DNA from: Membranipora membranacea
Taxonomy: Eukaryota > Bryozoa > Gymnolaemata > Cheilostomatida > Membraniporidae
DNA length: 64,000 nt
Direction: 5' to 3'
Assembly: GCA_914767715.1 (NCBI GenBank)
Contig: OU612072.1
Location: 17,732,001 to 17,796,000 of the forward strand
Below, piece by piece: positions 47,601 to 57,232 of the stretch. Position 1 is the first letter of the stretch; every line of letters starts with the position of its first letter. Position numbers and translations under genes: made by a program. The notes beneath the pieces are model-generated. The model was not told where the DNA came from, searched no databases, and saw nothing but the letters and a program-made list of their open reading frames with translations.

Positions 47601-47961
47601 AAAGAAAATTGTTGAGTTATTGTATAAAAGCTGGGTACACGACCAAAGCTAGGCTCAACTTCTTGGCCCAATAAGCTCTTTCTCGGCCCATATATATAAT
47701 ATCATCGCACTCTTAATATAAACTTCCCCTGCATTGAAACTTGGACTCGAGTTCATAAAAAATTGATGAAAAATGAAGTTTTATAGCCTGGGCAATACTA
47801 AAAACCTACAACCACTGATTTTAATTTCTCATCTCACCTATTTATTCATCAGGCTGGTTTACCCGACTAAGACAGAGACAGGAGCATATGCTGAGCTGGT
47901 GCTGACTTCTTCATGTCTTCAAGATAAGATGTACAACCAGAAAACGGATTCCTGCATATAA
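41653..47961 (+). CDS. NHL-propeller / mucin-stalk modular protein, 8 exons
   Basis: Unrecognised as a named gene. Proposed exons: 41653-41720 (weak), 42217-43064, 44165-44650, 45150-45338, 46016-46201, 46940-47080, 47241-47439 and 47853-47961. They sum to 2,226 nt, 742 codons with TAA, and phases agree at every join. The order is a possible signal-peptide remnant (IICCVVLKPGLC), an NHL-type beta-propeller of about 265 residues, a Thr-rich stalk of about 110 residues, three related Cys-x39-45-Cys modules, two less similar modules and a Cys-containing tail ending TDSCI. No transmembrane helix is seen, so a secreted or matrix protein is likely (inference). The true start is not found: the first exon listed lacks a convincing ATG and may itself be preceded by another. 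The body of the gene is well supported. Confidence 0.75.
42217..43064 (+). CDS. NHL beta-propeller exon of the modular gene
   Basis: An 848-bp exon coding about 282 residues. NHL-like blades are visible as repeats of (L/I)xxVxDxxNxxIRxVD: VVDNSHHCLMQIDRTT, VTDSLNRAVRTVDIKTGKV and VADSNNNKIRLVDMNTDKVS, with linkers such as GSSGKDKDGYKDSSLLNS before FYWPHDLVI, where family members have the glycine-rich G-x-x-D-G motif before each blade. Propellers of this kind usually bind proteins or RNA. It ends phase 1 at GGAT|GTAAGT and joins 44165. Acceptor TTTTACAG at 42209-42216. Confidence 0.88.
44165..44650 (+). CDS. Thr-rich stalk plus first Cys module (exon)
   Basis: The first two-thirds encode about 110 residues composed almost only of Thr, Pro and Asn (TTTPTTTTTTRTP, TTNTPTTTTPTT and similar), a mucin-like stalk expected to be heavily O-glycosylated. 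The exon then encodes C-HDRNITVYVTSDEE … ELSAGSHV … GC-TVNIEVIYN, with a sequon NIT. Phase 1 at both ends (AAT G|GTGAGT). The antisense frame at 44148-44489 is a Val/Gly shadow of the Thr/Pro codons. Confidence 0.85.
45150..46201 (+). CDS. Second and third Cys modules (two phase 1-1 exons)
   Basis: Exon 45150-45338 encodes C-VDKNLTYFVSSSEEE … ELPVGSFV … GC-AVYVQVINN, nearly collinear with the first module and with its sequon NLT in the same place. Exon 46016-46201 encodes C-PDIVRDIISP … KLPVGSYQY … PC-NFTVEIK. Shared features are the Cys pair 39-45 residues apart, an L-x-x-GS turn and a V-x-x-I/V strand after the second Cys, suggesting a small beta-fold. Both exons begin after AG with GT/CC and end with a single G, phase 1-1. 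Confidence 0.82.
45725..45770. repeat. Perfect 18-bp-arm hairpin (intron)
   Basis: GAACAAGTTTGTTCCCTC and its exact reverse complement flank a ten-base loop. It lies in the intron 45339-46015. Confidence 0.92.
46415..46500 (+). mobile_element. SINE-like family 2 fragment (intron)
   Basis: GGTGCTCCTGCAGTAGTGAG, then TTTGTGTCCCATTGGGCGAGCTTTC, matches the B-box side of the element at 9475-9668 with many differences. The tRNA-like head is hard to recognise here. Confidence 0.5.
46545..46670 (-). repeat. Dispersed repeat D1, copy 2 (intron)
   Basis: The reverse complement of this stretch matches 19728-19870: TTGCAGTTGACTTAATTCAAACC, GGGGACCACAAGAATT, GTGCATTGAGATCTGGCTGA, TTCCTTGTCTGAATT. About 80 percent similar by eye. 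Confidence 0.75.
46940..47961 (+). CDS. Distal modules and C-terminal tail (three exons)
   Basis: Exon 46940-47080 (phase 1-1) encodes a module with YDIKCSLLSDNAAIS and REICQQ. Exon 47241-47439 encodes CIPQAGSQAKLSCESDTLTV then TWSTDVTFDGTVTEVP and ends phase 2. The last exon, 47853-47961, encodes PLVYPTKTETGAYAELVLTS then SCLQDKMYNQKTDSCI and stops with TAA. The tail pattern C-x6-YN-x3-TDSC resembles the start of cysteine-rich repeats in extracellular proteins, so an alternative isoform continuing past 47958 is possible. No AATAAA is evident close after the stop. Confidence 0.78.
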
Positions 47962-50325
47962 CGTAACCTGCTGGGATATTCATATCAAATGGCTCATGTG
48001 TCTCTATGACATGATCACAATGAGGTCTTTGATAAAATGAATCCAAATTGCTTGCATTTATTTTTCCTCCCACTCTACTGGTGAGCCGATGGCTGCTTTT
48101 GTGGCAACCTCTAATGCAAGTAAATCGGATCACTTGGTCTATTTTTTTAGTAATGATTTGACTGAGTTAGATACAGACCACCAGACTATAAATCATGTAG
48201 AACAAGGTATAAATATGGTTTTTATCACTCTTATATTAAGATTTACGACCTGCAGACTCTTTATGCACTCTTTTTACATATACTTTTTTTTTATTTGTGC
48301 ATTTGATATAACTGAAACTGGGGTTGAGGATAACATATATAACTCAATCCGATACAATCAATAGAGCAGACTTACCTGTAATCATGGTCACAAATATAAC
48401 TTGCTCAAGCAAGTTCCGTTTATGCATAAAGCTATCAAAAAAGCTAGTCATCTCCTCTAGCTGCTGGCTTTTGGGGTTATATAACTTCCCTGGAGATAAC
48501 ATGTTGTCCAGTAAGCGACCTAAGTAGAATCCCTTTTCATTCCATTCAGAATTTCCCAATCTCGCCTTCTTTGTTTTCTTCTTTTTCTTGAGTTAAAGGA
48601 TCCATAATATGGTAGCTTAGATTTGAATTTAGTGATGTGGTACAATTGTATGAAATTATTCGTTGGTGGATGATAGTTGTCTGCAGTATCCAAATGCCGC
48701 TATGTGACTGATGTCTGTTTGCACCTAGACCAAGTTTGGACCATTTGCCTGCATTCCAAATCACTCCCGACCCACTGGTCAGGCCGCAGTGGAAGGGAGC
48801 AACAGGAATGCAGGCAATTGGATTAAACTTGTTCTAGTTTGTACCATCAGGGAGGGTACCATCGTACTCCGACTACATACAAAGTAGGAGTTAGCTTTAC
48901 TTTATGTAGGAATGGGCAACTCCAAAGTGTCTGTGATGGCTACTAAAATTTGGCTAGTAATAAAGGTACAATTTTTCAATTATTCAAGTAGCATATTCCT
49001 CCAGACAGGGTTCTTGTTGCGAGCGCAGCGGAATGAATAGTGTGTCAGCGCTACAGTTTCATGATGTAAGGACAGATTACGAGACATTTACAGATTTTTG
49101 TCTGTTCAACTATGCAATGATTAAACTAAATAATTCTAGATAGTGAAAACAAACTGGGCCGTGGGAGTAAATGTCTCCGAGTGGTGAATAGCAGCTTTAG
49201 TAATTTAATCCATCGAACCCACCATTATATTTTGGGAATGGTGGAATTCAAATTGGTTATCATGGCCGGAGCTTTTTAGGCTGATTGTCAAATAACAGGC
49301 ACAGGGTGGAGAAGAAGTGGTGTTTGGAGGGAGCGGAGGCGTTTCGTACAACAATAACAAGGTTCTGTCTGTACCAATGTGACTATAATATTGCTTCTCA
49401 AATTTGTAATAATATTTATCAATATTTTGGTGGTGGTTAGAAGAAGTGTCACATTACTGCCTCATCTTCTGAACTATGTTCGGAGTTGAGTGCTCAAAAA
49501 CAATAACTGACGAGCTCAACCCTCCGCAAGCTGCAACATATAGGAATTGAATAGAATATAGTCTCAAACAAATGATTTGTGTAGTAATAATTATTTTACA
49601 CTGAGAAGCTAGAGCGAATTGAAAGGACCCGCTTAGAATAAAGCCGAATGTTTTAATGATAGTAATGACCATGGTCTGTGGAAATAACAATGCTATAGAG
49701 AAAAAAACTACTGTCAAATAAAAATGACTAGAAATTTTGTTACTGGACAAAGGAGTAAAAGGAACATACTCCATGACATATCTTCGCACACTAGAATTGA
49801 CAGGCTACGAGCGAACATGACTGATCGTACTGCTGCATTCAAATTCAGAAAATATTGTCATATTGATGAACTCCCACCCAGCGCTTGAAAGTATAGGATT
49901 GGCGGCACAAAAGACGATCCATTACCTGATGCACTCTTATTAACTAGCATGTCACAAACAAAGCACTTTGTATTATGTTGTGTCATTTTGTATTGCACAT
50001 GACAGTCCAAAAGATGTCTGAGACTATTGTATGCAGTATCAGGTAAATTTTTCTCTGGCGACCCGCAGTCTTGTATGAGAAAAGTATCTCAAACACTGAT
50101 ATATTATACTATAAGGATGAGGGGTACATATCTGACCCTGAACTAGTGTATGGTTATCCATGTATGGTTGCTGGACCGCATTTCTCATATTTTATTCGTC
50201 AATAAGTTCAGGATCTAGAATAGCTGACATTTGGAAACTTTGTCAAGCAACTTGCCCGAGTTCTTGTAGATTGTCACTGGGACATCAATCAATACATAAC
50301 ATAAAAGCTGCCAGATTTATATAGT

Positions 50326-50400
50326 TCCTGAAAAAGCTTTATACTGATGGCAATGGCATATCTCCACAAATAGCCACACACTGTATTTTATCATAATCAT
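50326..50400 (-). repeat. Dispersed repeat D2, copy 2
   Basis: The reverse complement reads GTGTGGCTATTTGTGGAGAT, ATGCCATTGCCATCAGTATA, AAGCTTT, matching 38575-38650. Confidence 0.75.
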
Positions 50401-50572
50401 TAATAGAGTGGCCAAATATCGAGGATTGACACTCGTAAATCCTGCTCAAGAAGTAAAATAATCAGATGTAGTGATATGCCACGGGATTGAGTATGAGAGT
50501 CATCCACTGGGACAATTCTATCACCATGATTGTTTATCAATGAATATGATCATGACCTATTCGAATTTATCT

Positions 50573-50818
50573 GGGGGGTCTTTCAATTAGAAAGAGTGAT
50601 CCTTTACTAAAGCAAGTTATCACTATCACATCGCTCAAAATTATCACTCACTTGGTGTTTCAATTAGAGAAAATCACTCCCAAATCGCTCATTCAGAATG
50701 TATATAGTTCCATCAAGTGACTGAGCGATCTGAAAGCGAGACCCCTAGCAGGTATCGCTCACTCAGTGAGTGAGCGATAATATTGCGATTTTGGCTGTTT
50801 CTAATTGAAAGACCCCCC
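50573..50818. mobile_element. 246-bp MITE with GGGGGGTCTTTCAATTAG ends
   Basis: The left end GGGGGGTCTTTCAATTAGAA is matched exactly by TTCTAATTGAAAGACCCCCC at the right end. The interior is rich in GAGCGAT/ATCGCTC words in both orientations (TCACTCAGTGAGTGAGCGAT), giving many small hairpins. No ORF. Target-site duplication is not obvious. Confidence 0.9.
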
Positions 50819-52845
50819 TGGCTGGCACCAGTGAGACAGAGGGAGTTTATTGTTCACACCAATGATACCCACATACATTGAGATATCCTGATGATGACAT
50901 GCTTAAGTAACAATGTAAAGCTGCATTTTCACCACAGGTCTTCCACATCATAGGGGTAAAAAAATCTGCAATACTTTGTCATATCCCAAAATCCAGACTT
51001 TTTGTTGCTCCAATCAAGTAGTTGTTTGCTCTGTTTGACAGGAAATTTGCAATTAAAATGCACCTTCGCGCTCTCCTGTTTGATGCAGACAATCCCTAGG
51101 GAATCAATCATTGTGATCCATTTACACATTTGTTGATGCAGGTCTCCTCACAGAGCAGACCAACAAATAATCTTTCATACTGATCAACCAGGGAGTTACT
51201 CCTTGGATCAACCATTTTCAATTTTCCAAGCCTTGTCAATTAACTTGGTATTGATTAGCTTTCTTTTAGATCGTCTGCTTCATTCTGTTACTCATTTTCA
51301 CTGTCTCCAAATACATGTAACTACTAAATTTGTATATGTCTAGTTCTGTTTGTTGCAATGACAAACAAAAACATATCACCATCAGAATTGATACCAGTTG
51401 TCTGCAGGGTTTCAGATATGTCATGTATGGGTGTAACAGACTGAGCATATTGTTACCACATAAGTCTGACATTATTGTCTTCTCATCACAATAATATCTG
51501 AGTGGAAATGTCAGACAATTATAGACTAATTATGATGCTAACACAGTAGGACTGGGTTTGATACCATCTAACTGTGTTGATAGTGTAACCCTATATATAA
51601 TTGACAACCGGGGCTAATATAAGCGCAACAAAACTGAACCGACTCTATCTAGGACAGATTAGACAAACATCTAGCTATGAAAAAGCTCGTCGTTTAGATT
51701 GAAATGAGTTGATAGTTTATGTGAGACAATGTTTTATTGAGACGTTAGCATGGTGGTTTTGTACAGGCTCATGGTTTGAATGCACAGTTTTGAGTTACAT
51801 CTGTGTATTCTTCATGTTTGTCTGTTTGGTGGCAACACTCAATATTTAGTCCATCTAGAAATAAAAACATAACAATATCAGTTATGTATGAGGAAGTATA
51901 ATGTAACAATGATAGAATTAGGATATGATACACTGATCAAGTTTTGTGTATAAGTATAAGTAAAATTTCATTATGATTGGAACCATAAAACATATGGAAT
52001 ATACCGTAAGGTCGGTTATTGTAACCACGCGGCTTGCTGGTGAACAGGCCTCGATTAATTTAGGAAACAAAACACAGATTTTAGCCATATCACACCAGCA
52101 AGCCCACTGTCATTGAACCACAATATTTAGCCGCCCAGGCAATATAATGATCAAGAAGTGTGCACACTATATGTCACGTGCCCTCCCACCACACTGCACA
52201 GACCTGACCACAACCCACAGATGTCCTACTAACTTCTTCAAAACAAAACATTATGATACATTTCTGTCTGCCATTATAATAAGAAGTTGCACCGACTCGT
52301 GGGGAAGAAGAATGCTGATTGGTCAACTATACGCCAGATCGTTTCTAATTGGATGATAATTTTATGTAGTTGTAACGAGGCAAACAACTGCAAGGTCAAT
52401 ACATTGAGCTCAACAATTTTATATGTCTCTTCTGAGGTCGAATATTGGTAATAAAAATAAGAGATATTAGTCGCTGCTAGCTTGTTACTACTCAGTTAGT
52501 ATGTGTGTTCACTCATTAGCCACCTGCCTATAGAATTTGGAAACAATGTCCTTATTATAACCGCGGTATGCTTCACTAAGTTTTAACCACTCATGGACAT
52601 TAACCACCGACCTTACGGTAGCCAGATTTGTAAGGAAATTTTCTCTGATACTCCACATGCGAAAATGAGCTGCACAGTTACATGGCTATTATTCCTTGCT
52701 ACTAAAAATAGGCTGGCTTTACCAATGAATGCACGCCTCACATATACTTTATAACATAACCATCAAATCTCTGGAAAGCTACCAGATACATTTAGAAGAA
52801 AGTGCATGTTTTAGAGGAGAGAGACTTTACATTCCATAGTTGTAC

Positions 52846-53533
52846 TTTTAAAGGGATAATACACTTCTGATCTCTGTTTGGCAGCCAATGGAGCACAGAA
52901 AAATGTATGTACATACATAAACTCCTTATTTGTAATTCAAAACCCCTTGTTCTGCTCAAATGTGCATTCTAAATTGTAGTTGTACATCTCCAACAAGAAA
53001 TAAGACAACTAACAGAATTGCTTGTGAACTGAAAAAAGCTGATTTTGTGAGCAGTTGTGTGCTCCTACCTCTTGGTTAGTGTCTCAATTATACAGATACT
53101 CATGAGTACGCATGTGCAATAATGATGACCTTTGGACTTTAGCTTGTTATTTTCTAACATCCCAGCTTTACACTTTTATTACCATAACCGGATATGGTAA
53201 TTAAAGTGTAAAGCTGAGCTGTTAGAAAAAAACAAGCTAAAGTCCAAAGGTCATCATTATTGCACATGCGTACTCATGAGTATCTGTATAATTGAGACAC
53301 TAACCAAGAGGTAGGAGCACACAACTGCTCACAAAATCAGCTTTTTTCAGTTCACAAGCAATTATGTTAGTTGTCTTATTTCTTGTTGGAGATGCACAAC
53401 TACAATTTAGAATGCACATTTGAGCAGAACAAGGGGTTTTGAATTACAAGTAAGGAGTTTATGTATGTACTTACATTTTTCTGTGCTCCATTGGCTGCCA
53501 AACAGAGATCAGAAGTGTATTATCCCTTTAAAA
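52846..53533. mobile_element. 688-bp nearly perfect long inverted repeat
   Basis: Arms of about 335 bp run from TTTTAAAGGGATAATACACT at the left to its reverse complement at the right, meeting at a tiny centre (ACCATAACCGGATATGGT) near 53182-53199. I count fewer than ten differences between the arms, so it is young or kept uniform. The outer bases TTAAAGGG/CCCTTTAA could reflect a TTAA target site as in piggyBac-type elements, which is inference. There is no ORF. Transcripts through it would form a long hairpin. Confidence 0.93.
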
Positions 53534-54703
53534 TTGATTTTTAACTGACCTTTTTGAAGCCAATATCGTTGGCGTATTGCCTGAAGCACTGTCTGCACAT
53601 ATTGAGTCCGTACTTCCTGATTATACCATGCTGGTTATTGCATACTCGGCTAAAAGAGAAAACCATCATCATTATTATTATTGTATTTATAACCACAACA
53701 GAATCCACGTCTTCGGGAAAAAACGGCCATGAAATAACTGTCTTGGTGTCTATCTATGTGGCATTGAGACAGCAACTCCTTGGATACAATGACTAACCAG
53801 ATGGATATCCAGTTGGGTATTTTGTGTCCAAAACACCAGTTTTAGTAACAATACACAAATATAAACTGAGCACAGCTACTCTATATCTTTATCCACACTT
53901 AAATCCATCTTCTCACCCTTCACTTCAGGCTTCAGTACAACTGCACAGTACATAGACCAAGACAGTACACAGTCGAGTCGAGTAAGTCATAGGATAGGTC
54001 ACAGTTGTTACAGTAGAGTAGACGTTTCTTTCTCAACTTTCTATCTATGTTTATAATCCATGTTGCCAGGGAATGAGTAAACATACATGAACATTACTGT
54101 CAGTCAGAAAAGTGGGGAAAACTTAGAGCTCAAGTCTAATGAATTTTGCTCCTCCCCAACTAAACCAGCTCAAAGTAAGATGAGAAGTTCACTTTTTGTT
54201 AGAAAACAGTGAATATGGTCATTTTACATCCCCTGATTTCCTTAGAAACGAACACCAATGTGTTGTGATTTTTTGTTGCTTGTTATCGCTAGTACCTTTT
54301 GTACAACTCAGCCATAATAATAGTACTAACCAGTTACGGGAACCAGGCCCATACTTCTTAGGATGTGACTTCCAGATATTGGCGTGACCCATGCTGGCTG
54401 TGAGTAAGCTTGGAAAGGACGAGAAAAGGCGAGATAGTATAGACCAAGATAAATGATGGAGCTTGTTGGCTTAATACTCGTAATATTTTATCATTAATAC
54501 GATATTACACAGGCTCTCAAAGCTCTTTTTTGTAAACAACTCCGTATGCTATTGGACTAAAACCCAACATTTCAGATATTGTAATGGGCTATGGGCTGAA
54601 TTCCACACTATCTATTGAAATAACTTGAAATAAGCTAAATATAGCGCATCAAATACATGAAACTGGAAACAACATAATTTCTGAATTATAGTTTTTTAAA
54701 TTC
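53534..54703. other. Intergenic upstream of RBM18
   Basis: AT-rich sequence that must contain the RBM18 promoter. I see no convincing TATA box or initiator to place. A short open frame at 53554-53796 begins in the flank of the long inverted repeat and shows no motif. Confidence 0.5.
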
Positions 54704-56237
54704 ATGGAGTTTACTAAAGAAAAGCCACAAGTTTCAAGACCAGTCATTGGTCTACCAGAACAAAAATGCAATGTTTTGGATGATGAGAAAGATTTTGATG
54801 ACAAGAGAGTTTGGATTGGGAATATTGATAAATCTGTGGCCGAGTATGTACTGTTGAAACTGGCACAGCAACATGGCCAGCTTACACAATTTGACTATCT
54901 CTATCATCACAAGGATGGACCGGATAAAGGTGGGTAGGACAACAATGAGAGTTATTCTAGTCTACCTAACAAGACTAAGCAGTCCCAATTCCACCCAAAC
55001 TCGCTTGCTGTGTGATTCACAGTTAGAACTATTATACAACAACATGCATGTATACACACTGTTGAGGTGTTTTGTCTCATCCATCATCCTCCTTCTCCTA
55101 GCTCCCAATAAGATTTACCACTTTCTTTAAACTATGTTTTAAAAAGACCATCATTAGGGCAGTTGTGTACATATAGAGAAGACAATCATGAACTTCTAAC
55201 TGTAGCTGGATCCTTCCTCTTGCATTGCTCAGTGGCAAACCACTATGATACTTACACTCTTCTTAATCTTTATATGTTCGCCTCTTGTAAAGGCGAGCAG
55301 CCTTGACACGCGGCTAACAAGGTTAAATAGCGTACCTGGTGTTTTAAATCTGAAATTTGCTTCATATCATGCTTTAATTAGAAAAAATTTGGGATCGCCG
55401 ACTCGGATATATCACTTGAATACACACGTGGAGCTTGAATAAAACTTCAGCGTTAGTTTGACAATTAGGCTTAGCCTAGTAGAATCACCAAGAGATACTC
55501 TTTGTAACCTTGTGTGAGAACACATAGGATTAGGTCGTGTAATCAAGGACTCCTAGGTGTAATTGTGGCTGAAGAAAAAATGTGATCTTTTTTATAACAA
55601 GAAGGGGTCGAGGAAACTTAAAGGGAATTTTTGAAAACATTTATCATGGATGAAAGAAGTGTGTTGTTGTATGTACATCTAATGATATGGGAATCATATT
55701 ATATAAGGCTACAGGAAGAAGATACTACCCTGCTATGTTGTGTAAAGCTTTTATATACATTTCATTACAGGTAAACCTCGAGGCTTTTGTTTTGTGACAT
55801 ACACCGATGCAAGCTCAGCATCTAAGGCTATAAAACAATTGCATGGTTATAAACTCCGGTCTCGACACCTCACAGTACGGCTGGCTAACAGCACATCGTC
55901 CAATCAGAGAGCAGATAACTTGACAAACTCCGCCTCAATGCTGGCTAATAACAAACTAACTGAGATACTGGCCCTGGAGGCTAAGTTACAGACAATGGAG
56001 AGTGTAAACACGGGTCAAGTAAAGACTAAACTAACTCAATCTATCGCTCCACCTTCACTACTAAGGATCGAGACTAGAAAACCACCAACTAATCACGAGT
56101 CACATAACAAATCAAGACATTCAACGAATCATGAGCCATGTAGCAAATCTAAGTCAAACTCTCGTCAACAACCTGGCGGTTTTTCTGATCCTACTAGCGG
56201 ATACGGACATAGAGCTAAACCCTATGATAGACACTGA
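54704..56237 (+). CDS. RBM18: RBM18-like RNA-binding protein, 2 exons
   Basis: Exons 54704-54929 and 55771-56237 join in phase 1 (AAA G|GT) to give 230 residues. One RRM spans roughly residues 28-108. RNP2 is RVWIGNID; RNP1, formed across the splice junction, is GKPRGFCFVTY. The block YVLLKLAQQHGQLTQFDYLY and, further on, LTEILALEAKLQTME correspond to the RBM18 pattern of RRM followed by a short coiled segment. The C-terminal tail is basic and rich in Ser, His and Asn, as is common in RNA-binding proteins. RBM18 is a nuclear RNA-binding protein with no well-established role. ATG at 54704 follows TTTTTAAATTC; no upstream in-frame start is evident. The 841-bp intron contains only unrelated short frames. 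Confidence 0.9.
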
Positions 56238-56311
56238 TTAGTGAAGCTGATAAATTTGTCGAATAGAGCTTGGTTCTCTCATATATATCAATACATGAGA
56301 GACAACTCAGG

Positions 56312-56317
56312 AATAAA
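56312..56317 (+). terminator. Candidate polyadenylation signal of RBM18
   Basis: AATAAA lies 75 bp after the RBM18 stop, in a suitable position for a short 3' UTR, and is followed by GTGTTGTCT-type GT-rich sequence. Confidence 0.6.
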
Positions 56318-56989
56318 GTGTTGTCTCATACCAGATGATAATACAATTCTAGTCACAAATCCCAGATCCCAGAAGTGTCAGCAACGATAAAGTGGATACT
56401 CACATTACTATTGTTCAGTTTTCCTTTATTAAATGATAGCCAGGCTCAAAGGTAGATGATAAACTTAACAAAAGGTCCGTCCCAAATACCGTTGGACCTA
56501 GTAAGAGAGAATAGTAGGACTACACTGGTATACCCTCGGACCGGAGGAAATCTATGCGGTTTATCTGAAAGTATGGAGATGATAAAATTAAATTATTATT
56601 ATTATTATTAATAGTTTCTAGGTCTCCCACTTGACTATACTAGCTGCCTAATCTATGCAGAGTTGAGGATGTTGGGGGATTTGACATATGAAAAGGGATA
56701 TCAGTTTATGTTTTAATGATATGGCTGATATATAGACTTGGCATATGAGACAGCTACCAATCACAGAATACACAGTGCACAAAATATGGTCTCAACATTC
56801 TCAGTGTTTTCTCATTAAATTTACTTAAAAACAGCTGTCAGAAATACACCAGAACAGTAATAAACAAAGAACTATATATATAATCATTGACAAGTAACCG
56901 ATTCCCATAGTAGTATGATAGTACATAGTGATTATATATATTGGATCTAGTGATAATATCTGAGTAGTTGACAGGTTGGGTTGTCCAGT

Positions 56990-57106
56990 GAGACACTTGG
57001 TGATAGAGAATGGTACCACCACAGAGACATTGGTGCCTTCAGGTACCACCACAGAGACACTTGGTGATAGAGAATGGTACCACCACAGAGACATTGGTGC
57101 CTTCAG
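56990..57106 (+). repeat. 64-bp tandem duplication in COQ6 3' flank
   Basis: GAGACACTTGGTGATAGAGA followed by ATGGTACCACCACAGAGACATTGG occurs at 56990 and again at 57054; inside each copy a shorter GGTACCACCACAGAGACA word is itself repeated. It lies 127 bp past the COQ6 stop, probably in the 3' UTR. Confidence 0.92.
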
Positions 57107-57232
57107 CTGTGTTGTATATAAACTATACTTCACTCTTTCTGATCATGCCTGACGGCTTGTAGTCCGCAATCACAGGTTACGACTGTTTCTGTGGAGTTGT
57201 AAACTCGAAGTCTTTCGAAACTGGGTCAAAGG

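Larger units (their letters stand above)
47962..52845. other. Gene-poor intergenic region
   Basis: No conserved coding exon recognised. The paired open frames at 47867-48764 on both strands lack protein motifs and splice logic. Stretches at about 9390-9465 and 49150-49230 share a CTCCGAGTxGTGAATAG word, hinting at another old repeat. Listed elements are at 50326 and 50573. Confidence 0.5.

Noticed and set aside
47867-48764. Cluster of short frames after the NHL gene on both strands
   Set aside because: Mutually overlapping, lacking motifs, phases and splice signals.
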